Shown piece by piece: positions 8,248 to 16,002 of a DNA stretch of 60,305 bases. The stretch's first letter is position 1. Each line of letters begins with the position of its first letter. The position numbers were made by a program, and so were the translations under genes. The DNA is taken from NCBI GenBank assembly GCA_023461435.1, contig JAEYLC010000016.1:1-60305 (forward strand). Direction: 5' to 3'. Origin of the DNA: Bacillota bacterium (GTDB lineage Bacteria > Bacillota > Clostridia > Christensenellales > SZUA-584). The notes beneath the pieces are model-generated. The model had not been told where the DNA came from and did not search any database. It worked only from the letters and a program-made list of their open reading frames with translations.

Positions 8248-8928
8248 TTAATTCTCAACGATCTCTCCGTCGCTGATATGAACCACCCTATCCGCAAACG
8301 CGGCTTTTTCCATGTCGTGCGTGACGAACAGCAGCGTGGTCTTGTCCCGCCGCACGGATTCGCGCAGCAGCTCCATGATCTCCTGCGCGGTGTGGCTGTC
8401 GAGGTTGCCTGTCGGCTCGTCCGCAAACAGTATTTTCGGCGCCGCCACGAGCGCGCGCGCGATCGCGACGCGCTGCTGCTGACCGCCCGACAGCTGCATC
8501 GGCTTGTGCTTCAAATGCTGCCCAAGCCCCATGCTGCCGAGCATATCGCGCGCCATTTTGAGCCGTTTCGCTCTCGGATAGCCCTTGGCCGCGAGCACAA
8601 ACGCCGCGTTCTCCTCGGCAGTCATCGTCTCGAACAGATTGTAGCTCTGAAATACAAAGCCGACATTGCGCAGCCGGAAATCCACGAGCGCGCTTTCGGT
8701 CATCGCGTGGATCGAGCGGCTGCCGATCAGTATATGGCCCGCCGTCGGGCGTTCGAGCCCCGCGATGAGGCTTAACAGCGTCGATTTGCCGCTGCCCGAC
8801 GTGCCGACGATCGCGCATGTTTCACCCTGAGCAATATCAAGGCTCACGCTGTTGATCGCCTTCACGCGCGTGTCCTGCGTTTTATATATCTTGGTCAGGT
8901 TCTTGACCCGGATGATGGCTTCGTCCAT
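8248..8928 (-). CDS. MacB/LolD-type ABC transporter ATP-binding protein
   Basis: A 226-residue ATPase with all signature elements: Walker A GTSGSGKST near residue 42, the Q-loop in VGFVFQSYNLF, the ABC signature LSGGQQQRVAIARAL, Walker B ILFADEPTGNLDS and the switch histidine in FVTHD. The DEPTGNLDS form is characteristic of the MacB/LolD/FtsE group, in line with the FtsX-type permease downstream. ATG 8928 follows CAGGAGAAG on the minus strand. It is the first gene of the three-gene unit running down to 5491. It drives the permease from the cytoplasmic face. Confidence 0.93.
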   Translation of the reverse strand: MDEAIIRVKNLTKIYKTQDTRVKAINSVSLDIAQGETCAIVGTSGSGKSTLLSLIAGLERPTAGHILIGSRSIHAMTESALVDFRLRNVGFVFQSYNLFETMTAEENAAFVLAAKGYPRAKRLKMARDMLGSMGLGQHLKHKPMQLSGGQQQRVAIARALVAAPKILFADEPTGNLDSHTAQEIMELLRESVRRDKTTLLFVTHDMEKAAFADRVVHISDGEIVEN

Positions 8929-8990
8929 ATGCTTCTCCTGTTTATATTCGCGGGCGGGCATCGAAACCCGCCCCTCATTTCGAGATTTAT

Positions 8991-9040
8991 ATTGCCTCCT
9001 TTTTAAAGGAGGTGGCACGCGCAGCGTGACGGAGGATTGT
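8991..9040. repeat. Intergenic palindromic repeat, copy 1
   Basis: A 50-base element starting attgcctcct and ending ggaggattgt. It contains two nested pairings: the hairpin cctccttt/aaaggagg, and a short stem around cacgc/gcgtg. It is a direct repeat of the element at 9086-9136 and belongs to the same family as the copies at 9171-9215 and near 9989-10030. Such 'GGAGGTGGCac...gtgACGGAGG' elements occur in many clostridial genomes between genes; no function is established to my knowledge. Confidence 0.8.
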
Positions 9041-9085
9041 TCTTCAGATCGACACGGGGGTCGATCCCTACATTTCGCGGTCTAT

Positions 9086-9136
9086 ATTGCCTCCTTTTAT
9101 AAAGGCGGTGGCACGCACCCCGTGACGGAGGATTGT
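9086..9136. repeat. Intergenic palindromic repeat, copy 2
   Basis: A 51-base near-identical copy of 8991-9040, with the same ends (attgcctcct ... ggaggattgt). The differences lie in the loop (ttttataaa) and the central stem (cacgcaccccgtg). Changes on the two sides of the stems largely preserve pairing, which would fit selection on the folded form or recent duplication. Confidence 0.8.
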
Positions 9137-9170
9137 ACCTGTCAAATGAGGCGATGTTCGGCGCACTCAT

Positions 9171-9215
9171 AGCTCCCTCTGGAGGGAGCTGTCGCCACAG
9201 GCGACTGAGGGAGGA
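9171..9215. repeat. Intergenic palindromic repeat, copy 3
   Basis: The element runs from agctccctctggagggagct through gtcgccacaggcgac to tgagggagg. It is made of two adjacent hairpins, agctccctc/gagggagct and gtcgcc/ggcgac. Its second-stem sequence differs from copies 1 and 2, but the architecture (a GAGGGAG stem, a GTGGC-like stem, then a third purine arm able to re-pair with the first) is the same. It ends 26 bases from the stop of the next gene. Confidence 0.7.
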
Positions 9216-9240
9216 AAGCTGCCGAATTATGGCTGCCTTC

Positions 9241-9885
9241 TCAATCCCTTATCACCGTCAGCACGCCCGCGTCCATCTCGCAAACGGTATCGCAGAGCTC
9301 CTCGATATCCTGCGCGTTGTGGCTCGCGAGCAGTATCGTGCGGCCTTCGTCGCGCAGCCCCTTGATGAGGTTGCGCATTTCCTGTACGCCGTGCTTATCC
9401 AGGCCGTTTAACGGTTCATCGAGTATCAGCAGCGAAGGCTCCTCCATGATCGCCTGCGCGATGCCGAGCCGCTGGCGCATGCCGAGCGAATATTTGCCGA
9501 CCGGCTTTTTCATAGCCGGATCAAGCCCCACGCGCCGTATCGTGTCGGCGATCTGCTTGCGCCCGACCTTGTTCTTGAGCGATGCGAGTATCTCCAGGTT
9601 CTTCAGGCCGCTGTACTGCGGCAAAAACCCCGGCGTCTCGATGATGAGCCCCAAGTCTTCGGGAAAATCCATATCCTTGCCGACCTGTTCGTAGTCCACG
9701 AATATCTTGCCGCTCGTGGGGAACAGAAAGCCGCAGATGCATTTCATCAGCACCGTTTTGCCGCTGCCGTTGTTGCCCACGATGCCGTGGATCTTGCCTT
9801 CCTCAAAATCGTGGTGCACGTCGTTTAGCACCTGCTCGCCTTTAAAATCTTTAAACACATGCTGCACGCTGATCGCTACATCCAT
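9241..9885 (-). CDS. ABC transporter ATP-binding protein (ABC-2 / bacitracin-export type)
   Basis: A 214-residue ATPase with Walker A GNNGSGKT near residue 35, signature YSLGMRQRLGIAQAI, Walker B LLILDEPLNGLD and the switch histidine in LLASHN. The 'SLGMRQRLGIAQAI' and 'DEPLNGLDxxG' forms are those of the BcrA/CcmA-like exporters that pair with ABC-2 membrane proteins. Here the partners are the two membrane proteins at 10.1-11.8 kb on the same strand. I used ATG 9885; TTG at 9900 is an in-frame alternative, and neither has a strong ribosome site. A repeat cluster sits between it and its presumed partners, so it may be transcribed with them by read-through. The substrate is unknown. Confidence 0.88.
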   Translation of the reverse strand: MDVAISVQHVFKDFKGEQVLNDVHHDFEEGKIHGIVGNNGSGKTVLMKCICGFLFPTSGKIFVDYEQVGKDMDFPEDLGLIIETPGFLPQYSGLKNLEILASLKNKVGRKQIADTIRRVGLDPAMKKPVGKYSLGMRQRLGIAQAIMEEPSLLILDEPLNGLDKHGVQEMRNLIKGLRDEGRTILLASHNAQDIEELCDTVCEMDAGVLTVIRD

Positions 9886-9937
9886 TTTGTCAATAAACAA
9901 TTAAGAATGAAGAATTAAGAATGTTTAAGTACATATT

Positions 9938-10030
9938 GGCCCCCTCGATGAGGGGCGACTGGGGGAGTTATCCTCAATATTAGGTTTACTCCCTCCGGCA
10001 CTTCGTGCCACCTCCCTCACAGAGGGAGGT
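9938..10030. repeat. Intergenic palindromic repeats, copies 4 and 5
   Basis: Two elements. 9938-9967 has the arms gccccctc/gaggggc and then gactgggggag. 9989-10030 reads actccctcc, a ggcact/agtgcc stem and then cctccctc/gagggagg. The second, read on the minus strand, has the same order as copies 1 and 2 (stem, GGTGGC, stem, GGAGGGAG). With copies 1-3 this gives five elements in about 1 kb, all flanking the ATPase gene at 9241-9885. Confidence 0.75.
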
Positions 10031-10122
10031 ATGGGCAAGTATTAGCCGTTTATTATTCTTAATCCCGTTTCTTAATCGGTTCCCTCCTGTCCATGAATTC
10101 TGTATATCCAATTTCAATGATT

Positions 10123-11016
10123 CTAATCAGTACCGCTGAAGTTGAAGTTGTACTTGCGCATCGCCCTCAGCGCCAGAATAAAGCAAAGTATGATCAGTAC
10201 GCCGAATATCGCGTACGTCATCCACATTCGCGGCAGCAGATCGTACCCGAAATTGTGCATATGATACGTCGCGTGCTGCAACGGCGAGAGCCATGCCGCC
10301 CAAAGGTTCGCGATGTACATCTGCTCCTGATCGAGATGCATGAACGCGTTGAACGTCTGCGGGTTTAATAAAAACCCGTACAGGCTGAATATGAACACGC
10401 TCGCGACGCCCCAGACCTGGCCGCGCCGCACATTGACCACGAGCATAATGGACACCATCAGCAGCGTATAGAGCAGCATGAGCAGGAATATCGTGCCCAT
10501 GCATTCGTACGGCGTGGACATCTCAAGCGTCTTGACGAGCGCGGGCAGCGCCACGGCCTTGCCCGCCCCCGAATACCCGAGTATCGCCGCCGTTTCGCTC
10601 CACATGTTGCCGATGAAGCTTTGCCCCATGCAAACGAGCGAGGTGGATACGAGTACGAACAGCATATAGATCGCCGTCGCGAGGCAGATGTAGAGTATCT
10701 GCCCCCAGAGCCACGTGCTGCGGCGTATGCGCGACAGATAATACGGCACGCCCGCGCCTAAAAAAGGCATGTCCGCAAACAGCAGCACGAGCAGCAGCGA
10801 CGCTAATAGTATCGAGTTTGAATCCCCGAATGTCCAGACGAACGCCTCGACGAGCTGCATCGTGGTTTTGTATTCGAGCGAAAACTTCACGGCCTTGTCG
10901 CTGAGCAAAAAGCAGAGTATGAACGCAAGCGCGAATGTGATGAATATGCGCGGATTCTTGCGCCAGCCGCGGAAGTTGTATACGGTGACCGTCCAAACCT
11001 GCGTGAGTCTATGCAT
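10123..11016 (-). CDS. ABC-2-type membrane protein, second subunit
   Basis: A 297-residue polytopic membrane protein. At least six hydrophobic segments are visible, including IFITFALAFILCFLL, ILLASLLLVLLFA, AIYMLFVLVSTSLV, FLLMLLYTLLMVSIMLVV and IFGVLIILCFILAL. The start at ATG 11016 follows AGGAGGCTCGGCG on the minus strand and overlaps the end of the preceding membrane protein by eight bases, so the two are co-translated. Together with that protein and the ATPase at 9.2-9.9 kb it most likely forms an exporter. I recognise no substrate-defining motif. Confidence 0.78.
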   Translation of the reverse strand: MHRLTQVWTVTVYNFRGWRKNPRIFITFALAFILCFLLSDKAVKFSLEYKTTMQLVEAFVWTFGDSNSILLASLLLVLLFADMPFLGAGVPYYLSRIRRSTWLWGQILYICLATAIYMLFVLVSTSLVCMGQSFIGNMWSETAAILGYSGAGKAVALPALVKTLEMSTPYECMGTIFLLMLLYTLLMVSIMLVVNVRRGQVWGVASVFIFSLYGFLLNPQTFNAFMHLDQEQMYIANLWAAWLSPLQHATYHMHNFGYDLLPRMWMTYAIFGVLIILCFILALRAMRKYNFNFSGTD

Positions 11017-11785
11017 CGCCGAGCCTCCTTGAAACGCGTATCCCGTACCCGATCGCGACAACGGCCGCGAGCTGCGCAATGAGCAGCGCGATGCCCCATA
11101 TGCCGCCGGGCCACAGCTCCCCGGCGCTGAGCCACTGCTTGGGATTGAGGACATACACGTCCTTGATGTAACGCTCGGAGAGTATCACGAGCACGTAATA
11201 GATGATGAACGGCGAGGCATACGCCATATATTTGCTCATGGTGACCGCGGCCAGCATCGCGCCGACGAGCGACCAGAGCGCGCCGCACAGCGCGAATACG
11301 AAGGCCCGTCCCAAAATGTCCGCAAAAAAATGCGACTGCATCATCTGCGCCATCTCTTCATCGGGCTTTTGCTCCATCGGCGTGAACACAAGCGCGAACA
11401 GCACATACACGATGATAACGCCGATAAACATCACGAGCGCGCCCGAAACCGCCGTCGCGGCCACCTTGCCGCGGATATAGCGATTGCGGCCGGAGCGCGG
11501 CAGGTATTCCTTTAAATAGCCGCTTTTGAAATCGTCCACGAACGCCGAGGTATACGGCAGCGCCGCGAGTATCGGCACACAGAGCAGTATCACGTCCGAC
11601 GAGAGCGCGGTTAATAGCGTTTGCGCGTGAAAGCCGTTAAAAAGCCCCTCTTTTGCGCCGTTTTCGAGTATCGGCACGATGTCCCCCGCCGCGCCGATGA
11701 TGATGGCGATCACCATGCCGGCGATGCCTGCGTAAAAGCCCCATGAGGATAAAGCGCGGCCTATGTCTGAGTTGTATTTTTTCAA
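11009..11785 (-). CDS. ABC-2-type membrane protein, first subunit
   Basis: A 258-residue membrane protein with about six hydrophobic segments (for example FYAGIAGMVIAIIIGAA, VSGALVMFIGVIIVYVLFALV and GGIWGIALLIAQLAAVVAIGYG, each 17-22 residues in my reading). The segment order resembles ABC-2 permeases of the BcrB/lantibiotic-immunity kind. It starts with TTG at 11785, chosen because TTGGAGGCAGTGC precedes it at proper spacing and no ATG lies nearby. It heads the unit 11785 to 9241, and a putative ECF-type promoter lies 39 bases upstream. Confidence 0.76.
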   Translation of the reverse strand: MKKYNSDIGRALSSWGFYAGIAGMVIAIIIGAAGDIVPILENGAKEGLFNGFHAQTLLTALSSDVILLCVPILAALPYTSAFVDDFKSGYLKEYLPRSGRNRYIRGKVAATAVSGALVMFIGVIIVYVLFALVFTPMEQKPDEEMAQMMQSHFFADILGRAFVFALCGALWSLVGAMLAAVTMSKYMAYASPFIIYYVLVILSERYIKDVYVLNPKQWLSAGELWPGGIWGIALLIAQLAAVVAIGYGIRVSRRLGDA

Positions 11786-11823
11786 GCACTGCCTCCAAGC
11801 AATCTGCTGAAAGTTAAGCCCAT

Positions 11824-11853
11824 ATATAAGACGGATGAAAAAACTAAAAACGC
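11824..11853 (-). promoter_or_regulatory. Putative ECF-sigma promoter, copy 1
   Basis: Minus strand: GCGTTT (11853-11848), 14 bases, then CGTCTTATAT (11833-11824). The CGTC core and this spacing match extracytoplasmic-function sigma promoters (roughly GAACTT-N16-TCTGA). The same CGTCTTATAT with the same spacing occurs at 12274-12303 and 16283-16312. It would drive the ABC-2 unit starting at 11785. The -35 part is the weakest of the three. Confidence 0.5.
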
Positions 11854-11987
11854 TGTATCCGCCCGAAAAGCCCTACCGATATATGCCATGTTTTCTTTAG
11901 CTTATACGACAGATTGCATTCTGTCAAGATACGGACACAGTGATAAAAAAGCTTTTACGTTTTATTTACAGCCCTCATGCAATTTGA

Positions 11988-12252
11988 TTACACGCATATG
12001 AAATCTGTTTGTTTTAACGAGTCTATATCAACATCCGGCCCATCTGTCGATAACGCTTCCATTCCAGTTAAATAGGTATAATCGGCATTACCTTTTTCAT
12101 CTATGAGTACAATCCTATCAACTGCACCATGATGCTTATCCCGGTTATAATATAAATGATGTTTGATATAATAATCTGCTACATGCTGCAAGCAGCAAAG
12201 CCAGCGCCAGCGCCACCAACATGTTTATATGTATCCTGCGCCTTTTTCTCAT
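11988..12252 (-). pseudogene. Small lipoprotein gene broken by a single-base frameshift
   Basis: ATG 12252 follows AAGGAGTTTCT and opens a clear lipoprotein signal peptide, MRKRRR then a hydrophobic run ending LLLAAC at the lipobox. That frame stops 13 codons later. A second frame continues from the same point with ADYYIKHHLYYN and a plausible small domain (RIVLIDEKGNADYTYLTG) to a stop at 11988. Deleting one base just after the lipobox cysteine codon (near 12183) would join the two into a protein of about 87 residues. No slippery site is evident, so this is either a decayed gene or a sequencing error. Its promoter is apparently the ECF-like element at 12274-12303. I cannot name the family. 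Confidence 0.65.
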
Positions 12253-12273
12253 AGAAACTCCTTATGTGTTTAC

Positions 12274-12303
12274 ATATAAGACGGTTGAAACGCTCAAAAG
12301 TGC
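12274..12303 (-). promoter_or_regulatory. Putative ECF-sigma promoter, copy 2
   Basis: Minus strand: GCACTT (12303-12298), 14 bases, CGTCTTATAT (12283-12274). It lies 22 bases upstream of the small lipoprotein ATG at 12252. It shares the GCACTTTTG block and the CGTCTTATAT block with the copy at 16283-16312 at identical spacing. Confidence 0.6.
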
Positions 12304-12477
12304 AATGCTAAATGTAAAATATTCTTATTAATATTAAGCTTATTTCGCTTATTCGGCATGCTGATTTCTATCAGCATGAGAGACACGAGGTAAGCAACAT
12401 TACTGAGTGGCGCCCCTTCGGGAGCGCTGTTTAAACATTATCGACAATATATATACACCTACTATAATATCTGAAAC

Positions 12478-13881
12478 TTATCCCTTTTGAGGGCGAAACA
12501 CGAGATCAATATTGGAGCCGTCTATAGCATTGAGCGCAAGCACTGATGTGTTGCTCTGCCCAAGCCCATCCACTTGATCGTAATATACAACCCACGCTGG
12601 AACAAACATGTGATAGTCAGGCTCGTCCTTAATAGGGGCAAGCACATTTGTAAGTACGATTTTATTCATAGTGATGTGTTGTTCTAGTATTTCCCGGCCC
12701 TCTGTTCTTTTCGCAAATGCAAATTTCATATACTGGCGTATCCGTTCCTTTGCATCATCAAACCCGATGATTGGTACGTTGCTGTTCATTTCCTTAACAA
12801 CCTCTGTTGGATTCTCCCAATCAAAACTCTGTATCCCATTTTCATCCACGTAAATTCTAATGTACTCATAAGGCCACCGATAGGTAAATTCATCCGGCTT
12901 ATAGTAAAACAATCCTGATGTTTTTGTAGCATCGATATATACCGGGATGATGTTGCCATCGTTTCTCGTCAGCGTGATTAGCCAGCCTTCCGACATGTGT
13001 TCATATGTGTATTGATCTAAAATCCTGGCCTTCTCTGTTTCTGCAATACCGTAGCTCTTGATGTCAGCCGCCGCGAGAAAGTCATATACTTCTTTCTTGG
13101 CTTCGTCTTCACTGATCTTGACGTTGTCAATTGTTGTGCCCTTTGGTTCTCCGGGGTAGGCCTCCCCGGCAACAACCCACGATTCCGGCTGAACGGTTCC
13201 AAACTTTGTTATGGCTATTCTTATTTTCTGCGGATTCGAATCCACGTGCACTCTTTTATTATCCGGCATGCCATAAGTCTTCTTCATAGGTATTGCTATT
13301 GTCTCATCCGTTATGGGGTCAAAGGTCTCCGGCTTTGCATTTCTTATCCGGTCTTCAAGATTCGCGATATCCTGCTCCTGACCATCATAAGATTCCCATT
13401 TGCCGCCGTCATCGTTCATCATGTAGACGCCCTTTTTCGTTTGAATCAGCAGCTCTTCGAGCTCTTCCTTTGTATCCGATGTCTCTCTTACACCGGTCGC
13501 ATTTTGTGTAAAGTAATCAACTATTTTACCGAGTGTTTCTGTATCGAAATCGTGCTGCTGCATTTTAAACACCGGATATTCATTCGCAGCAGGCAGTATT
13601 ACATCTGCGTTTATATCACATACGAGATTCGGTAATGTGTATGTTTCTTTCCACTGCTCGGTATAGGTGATAACTTCTCCGGCATCAGTATCTTCTTTAT
13701 TGCCGCTCTCCTCCGGCATGATGGTTTGCTGCGCGGCTGTCGGTCCGGCAATGATGCCTTCCAGTTTTCCATCCCCTTTGTTCACCACCACCGCCTGATC
13801 CGGCGTTGGCTGACAAGCCGCCATCAGCACCATGAATAATGCGGTTATCAGGCAAACAAGGATTCGTTTGAAATGTCTCAT
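12478..13881 (-). CDS. Large lipoprotein, DUF6034-like paralog A
   Basis: A 467-residue lipoprotein. The signal peptide ends FMVLMAAC (lipobox Cys23) and is followed by QPTPDQAVVVNKGDG. This start is shared with the lipoprotein at 14.1-15.4 kb and with the C-terminal half of the BlaR1-like protein at 0.5-2.8 kb. Further shared blocks are a region with Y-x-V-F-K-M-x-Q-H-D-F, then SFDWENPTEVV, a D-A-K-E-R-I-R-Q-Y-M-K-F segment, VPAWVVYYD, and the ending L-N-A-I-D-G. I take it to be the DUF6034 family, a name from memory. No enzyme motif is visible. The start is supported by GAAGGAGCGATT before ATG 13881. It probably sits on the outer face of the membrane. Its resemblance to a sensor domain suggests ligand binding or interaction with the BlaR1-like protein, which is inference. 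Confidence 0.82.
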   Translation of the reverse strand: MRHFKRILVCLITALFMVLMAACQPTPDQAVVVNKGDGKLEGIIAGPTAAQQTIMPEESGNKEDTDAGEVITYTEQWKETYTLPNLVCDINADVILPAANEYPVFKMQQHDFDTETLGKIVDYFTQNATGVRETSDTKEELEELLIQTKKGVYMMNDDGGKWESYDGQEQDIANLEDRIRNAKPETFDPITDETIAIPMKKTYGMPDNKRVHVDSNPQKIRIAITKFGTVQPESWVVAGEAYPGEPKGTTIDNVKISEDEAKKEVYDFLAAADIKSYGIAETEKARILDQYTYEHMSEGWLITLTRNDGNIIPVYIDATKTSGLFYYKPDEFTYRWPYEYIRIYVDENGIQSFDWENPTEVVKEMNSNVPIIGFDDAKERIRQYMKFAFAKRTEGREILEQHITMNKIVLTNVLAPIKDEPDYHMFVPAWVVYYDQVDGLGQSNTSVLALNAIDGSNIDLVFRPQKG

Positions 13882-13976
13882 AATCGCTCCTTCGTTGCAT
13901 ACAAGGCGGGCTATGCAGAAAAATGCTTTAACAGGTTTAAGCTATTTATCAGTCCTTATGCTCTCATTTTATCCCA

Positions 13977-14005
13977 ATTTTACCACACCGTATTCATAAT
14001 CGCAA
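13977..14005 (-). promoter_or_regulatory. Putative sigma-A promoter for lipoprotein A
   Basis: Minus strand: TTGCGA (14005-14000), a 17-base spacer, then TAAAAT (13982-13977), preceded by TGG as an extended -10. It lies about 95 bases upstream of ATG 13881. The hexamers are imperfect, but spacing and the extended -10 make it credible. Confidence 0.5.
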
Positions 14006-14100
14006 TATATTTGTAATCATTTCGTAATATGTTGCTCTTTTGCACAGCCACTTGACTAGCACGGCATGATTTGTTGTATCTGAAATTATCAACGTATATT

Positions 14101-15429
14101 TCAATAAGTCTTATTCACATCTTCTGAATAGTATGGATCCAAGTTGATGACCCCACCGTCGATAGCGTTCAATACCAGCGTCAAATCCAATTGGTTTGTT
14201 TCCATTCCCGTTTTTGCTGCCATCATCTTTTCATCCTGTACACAATGAATATACCAAGCCGGCATGTAAATCGCCTCTTTCCGGTTATCCTTCGCAACCG
14301 TGAGCGCCATGTTCATCTCAATGGAATCGACCGTTACCGACTCGCCTGTTGATTCGAACATAAACTTAATCATTTGTCGAATTCGTTCTTGTATGTCTGA
14401 AAAGGGCATTAGCTTAGCGTTTTCTGATACCGTTTCTGTGATCTCGAACGGTGAAAACCAGTTAAAAAATTGAACCCTTCCTTGCTCATTGACATATATA
14501 TCGATGTACTCCGGATAAAAGGGTGATACGTAAGCGTATTCCATTTTCTGATAGCTTATCATATTCTCAGTGATACGCCCCTTTATACCGCCGTTGTTTG
14601 GCACGAATGTTATAAAATAGCCTTTAGATTGTGGGGTTTGAGAATAGGAACCCAACATACTCGGAGAAAGCTTTGAATAAAGCTCTGCCTTTTCAATGCT
14701 GCTTACGGTTTTTCCCTTTATCCCAAGATCGTCCAAAACATTTTGTGCATTTGCAACCGCCTCCTCCTCCAATATATCCACTTCCCCTACTGCATCCTTA
14801 CCCTCCATTTGCAATCGAGCCTCTGTATATACTGTTCCTTCACCATAACCAAATGAATTCTTAGTAAGCGCAACACCGCCATACGTTCCATCTTCCAGTG
14901 CTATTAAGCCGCCAATTTCATTTTTCTCTCCAAGCTCCCAATCTATTATGTATTCGGGCTCAACGGTTTCAGGTGCACTTTGCAGCATCCCTTCCAGATC
15001 CTGCGCCCATGCTTCATCGTTGTTCTTTCGGGCAAGCACAATCTCGTTCTCAATTTCATCCTTTGTTGGCTCAGGAGCCTTAATTATTTCTCGTCCCTGT
15101 ACAAAATAATCTAGCATCGGCTTGATTTTGGTTTCGCTAAGATTCACTTGAGTGACTTTATAAACAGGAAAAGCTGTTACATCCGGGACATTAATGCTTG
15201 CATCAAATGTTGCTTTAATTCCATGACCGAGATCAAGCGTCTCTTGCCAACATGGAGGTACATCGTAAGCAGCCACAGAAGCGGAAGATCGGGCAATCTT
15301 ATCCTCAAGATCACCGCCTTGTATCACCGCTTCCTCATCCGGTGTCGGCTGGCAGGCAGAGGCAAAAATAACAGTTATTAATATAAGGACGGTTAATAAG
15401 ATTTGACTCGACTTAACAAGTTTATTCAT
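14101..15429 (-). CDS. Large lipoprotein, DUF6034-like paralog B
   Basis: A 442-residue lipoprotein related to the protein at 12.5-13.9 kb. The signal peptide ends in FASAC (lipobox), then QPTPDEEAVIQGGDLEDKI. Conserved blocks in the same order are FPVYKVTQVNLSE, YIDIYVNEQGRVQFFNWFSP, FSDIQERIRQMIKFMF, IYMPAWYIHC and L-N-A-I-D-G. ATG 15429 follows GGGAG with an 8-base spacer. It lacks the protease part of the BlaR1-like homologue and so is a free-standing version of its sensor half. The two lipoproteins are only moderately alike, so the duplication is not recent. Function is unknown. Confidence 0.82.
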   Translation of the reverse strand: MNKLVKSSQILLTVLILITVIFASACQPTPDEEAVIQGGDLEDKIARSSASVAAYDVPPCWQETLDLGHGIKATFDASINVPDVTAFPVYKVTQVNLSETKIKPMLDYFVQGREIIKAPEPTKDEIENEIVLARKNNDEAWAQDLEGMLQSAPETVEPEYIIDWELGEKNEIGGLIALEDGTYGGVALTKNSFGYGEGTVYTEARLQMEGKDAVGEVDILEEEAVANAQNVLDDLGIKGKTVSSIEKAELYSKLSPSMLGSYSQTPQSKGYFITFVPNNGGIKGRITENMISYQKMEYAYVSPFYPEYIDIYVNEQGRVQFFNWFSPFEITETVSENAKLMPFSDIQERIRQMIKFMFESTGESVTVDSIEMNMALTVAKDNRKEAIYMPAWYIHCVQDEKMMAAKTGMETNQLDLTLVLNAIDGGVINLDPYYSEDVNKTY

Positions 15430-15505
15430 GCAAAATGCTCCCAAAATAAAATTCAAATGTTTCGGGATAAAGCCTCAAAGGCTTTATCCCGAATCCGCTT
15501 AGACT

Positions 15506-15883
15506 TCAATTATATACTGTACCGAACGAATGAGCACCGAGTTCTAGTCCAATTCTCCCTCCCAGTAACCTTACCCGCCACGGATGTGTATAAATATCAT
15601 AACTTCTTACTGGATTCCGACCTGATGACCCTGGATTAAAATATGTATCACCCATACCATGATATGACCCATCATAATTACACATTAATATCATAGTTGT
15701 CCCTACGGTTGCATCTGTATATGAATAACCATATGATTGAGCACTTATTGATGATATTGACGAAGAATTCTTTGAATATTCGTTCGAGTATAGATATACT
15801 GTACTATCTGCTGCAAAAGCCACCACTGCTGTGGATACCATTAATGCCAACACCAATACAATAATTAATAAAGTTTTTTTCAT
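15506..15883 (-). CDS. Small secreted protein of unknown function
   Basis: A 125-residue protein with a classical signal peptide (MKKTLLIIVLVLALMVS, cleavage near AFA). The mature chain is about 100 residues, rich in Ser, Tyr and Gly. It has no lipobox, no cysteine pattern and no motif I recognise. The stretch YSNEYSKNSSSISSISA suggests an exposed beta-rich protein, and the C-terminal RVRLLGGRIGLELGAHSFG may form strands. Two starts are possible; ATG 15883 fits the site GAAAGGAT better than ATG 15901. A structured leader (15941-16002) and an ECF-like promoter (16283-16312) lie upstream. Confidence 0.7.
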   Translation of the reverse strand: MKKTLLIIVLVLALMVSTAVVAFAADSTVYLYSNEYSKNSSSISSISAQSYGYSYTDATVGTTMILMCNYDGSYHGMGDTYFNPGSSGRNPVRSYDIYTHPWRVRLLGGRIGLELGAHSFGTVYN

Positions 15884-15940
15884 TTTCAAATATCCTTTCA
15901 TATTTTCTTATTCTTTTGTTTATGCTACCATCAACTCATA

Positions 15941-16002
15941 GTCCTTGCTAAGCCAGCTGCCGCTTTGCGGCAGGGTTCGCGCCCTTTGGTTTTTGCAAGG
16001 AC
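15941..16002 (-). other. Structured leader: nested inverted repeats upstream of the small secreted gene
   Basis: Within the 548-base gap 15884-16431, the arms gtccttgc (15941-15948) and gcaaggac (15995-16002) are perfectly complementary. They enclose a 7-bp hairpin ctgccgc/gcggcag with a three-base loop (15957-15973) and a smaller ggg/ccc stem (73-75 with 82-84 of the 15.9-kb block). No T-run follows, so it is not a standard terminator. It would lie in the 5' leader of the gene at 15506-15883 if transcribed from the ECF-like promoter at 16283-16312. Some phrases recall c-di-GMP-I aptamers, but the core does not fit. I see no gene in the rest of the gap. Confidence 0.5.

Noticed and set aside
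11988..12191. The 67-codon frame starting with TTG as an intact gene
   Set aside because: It has no ribosome site of its own, while a perfect start and lipoprotein signal peptide lie just upstream in another frame.
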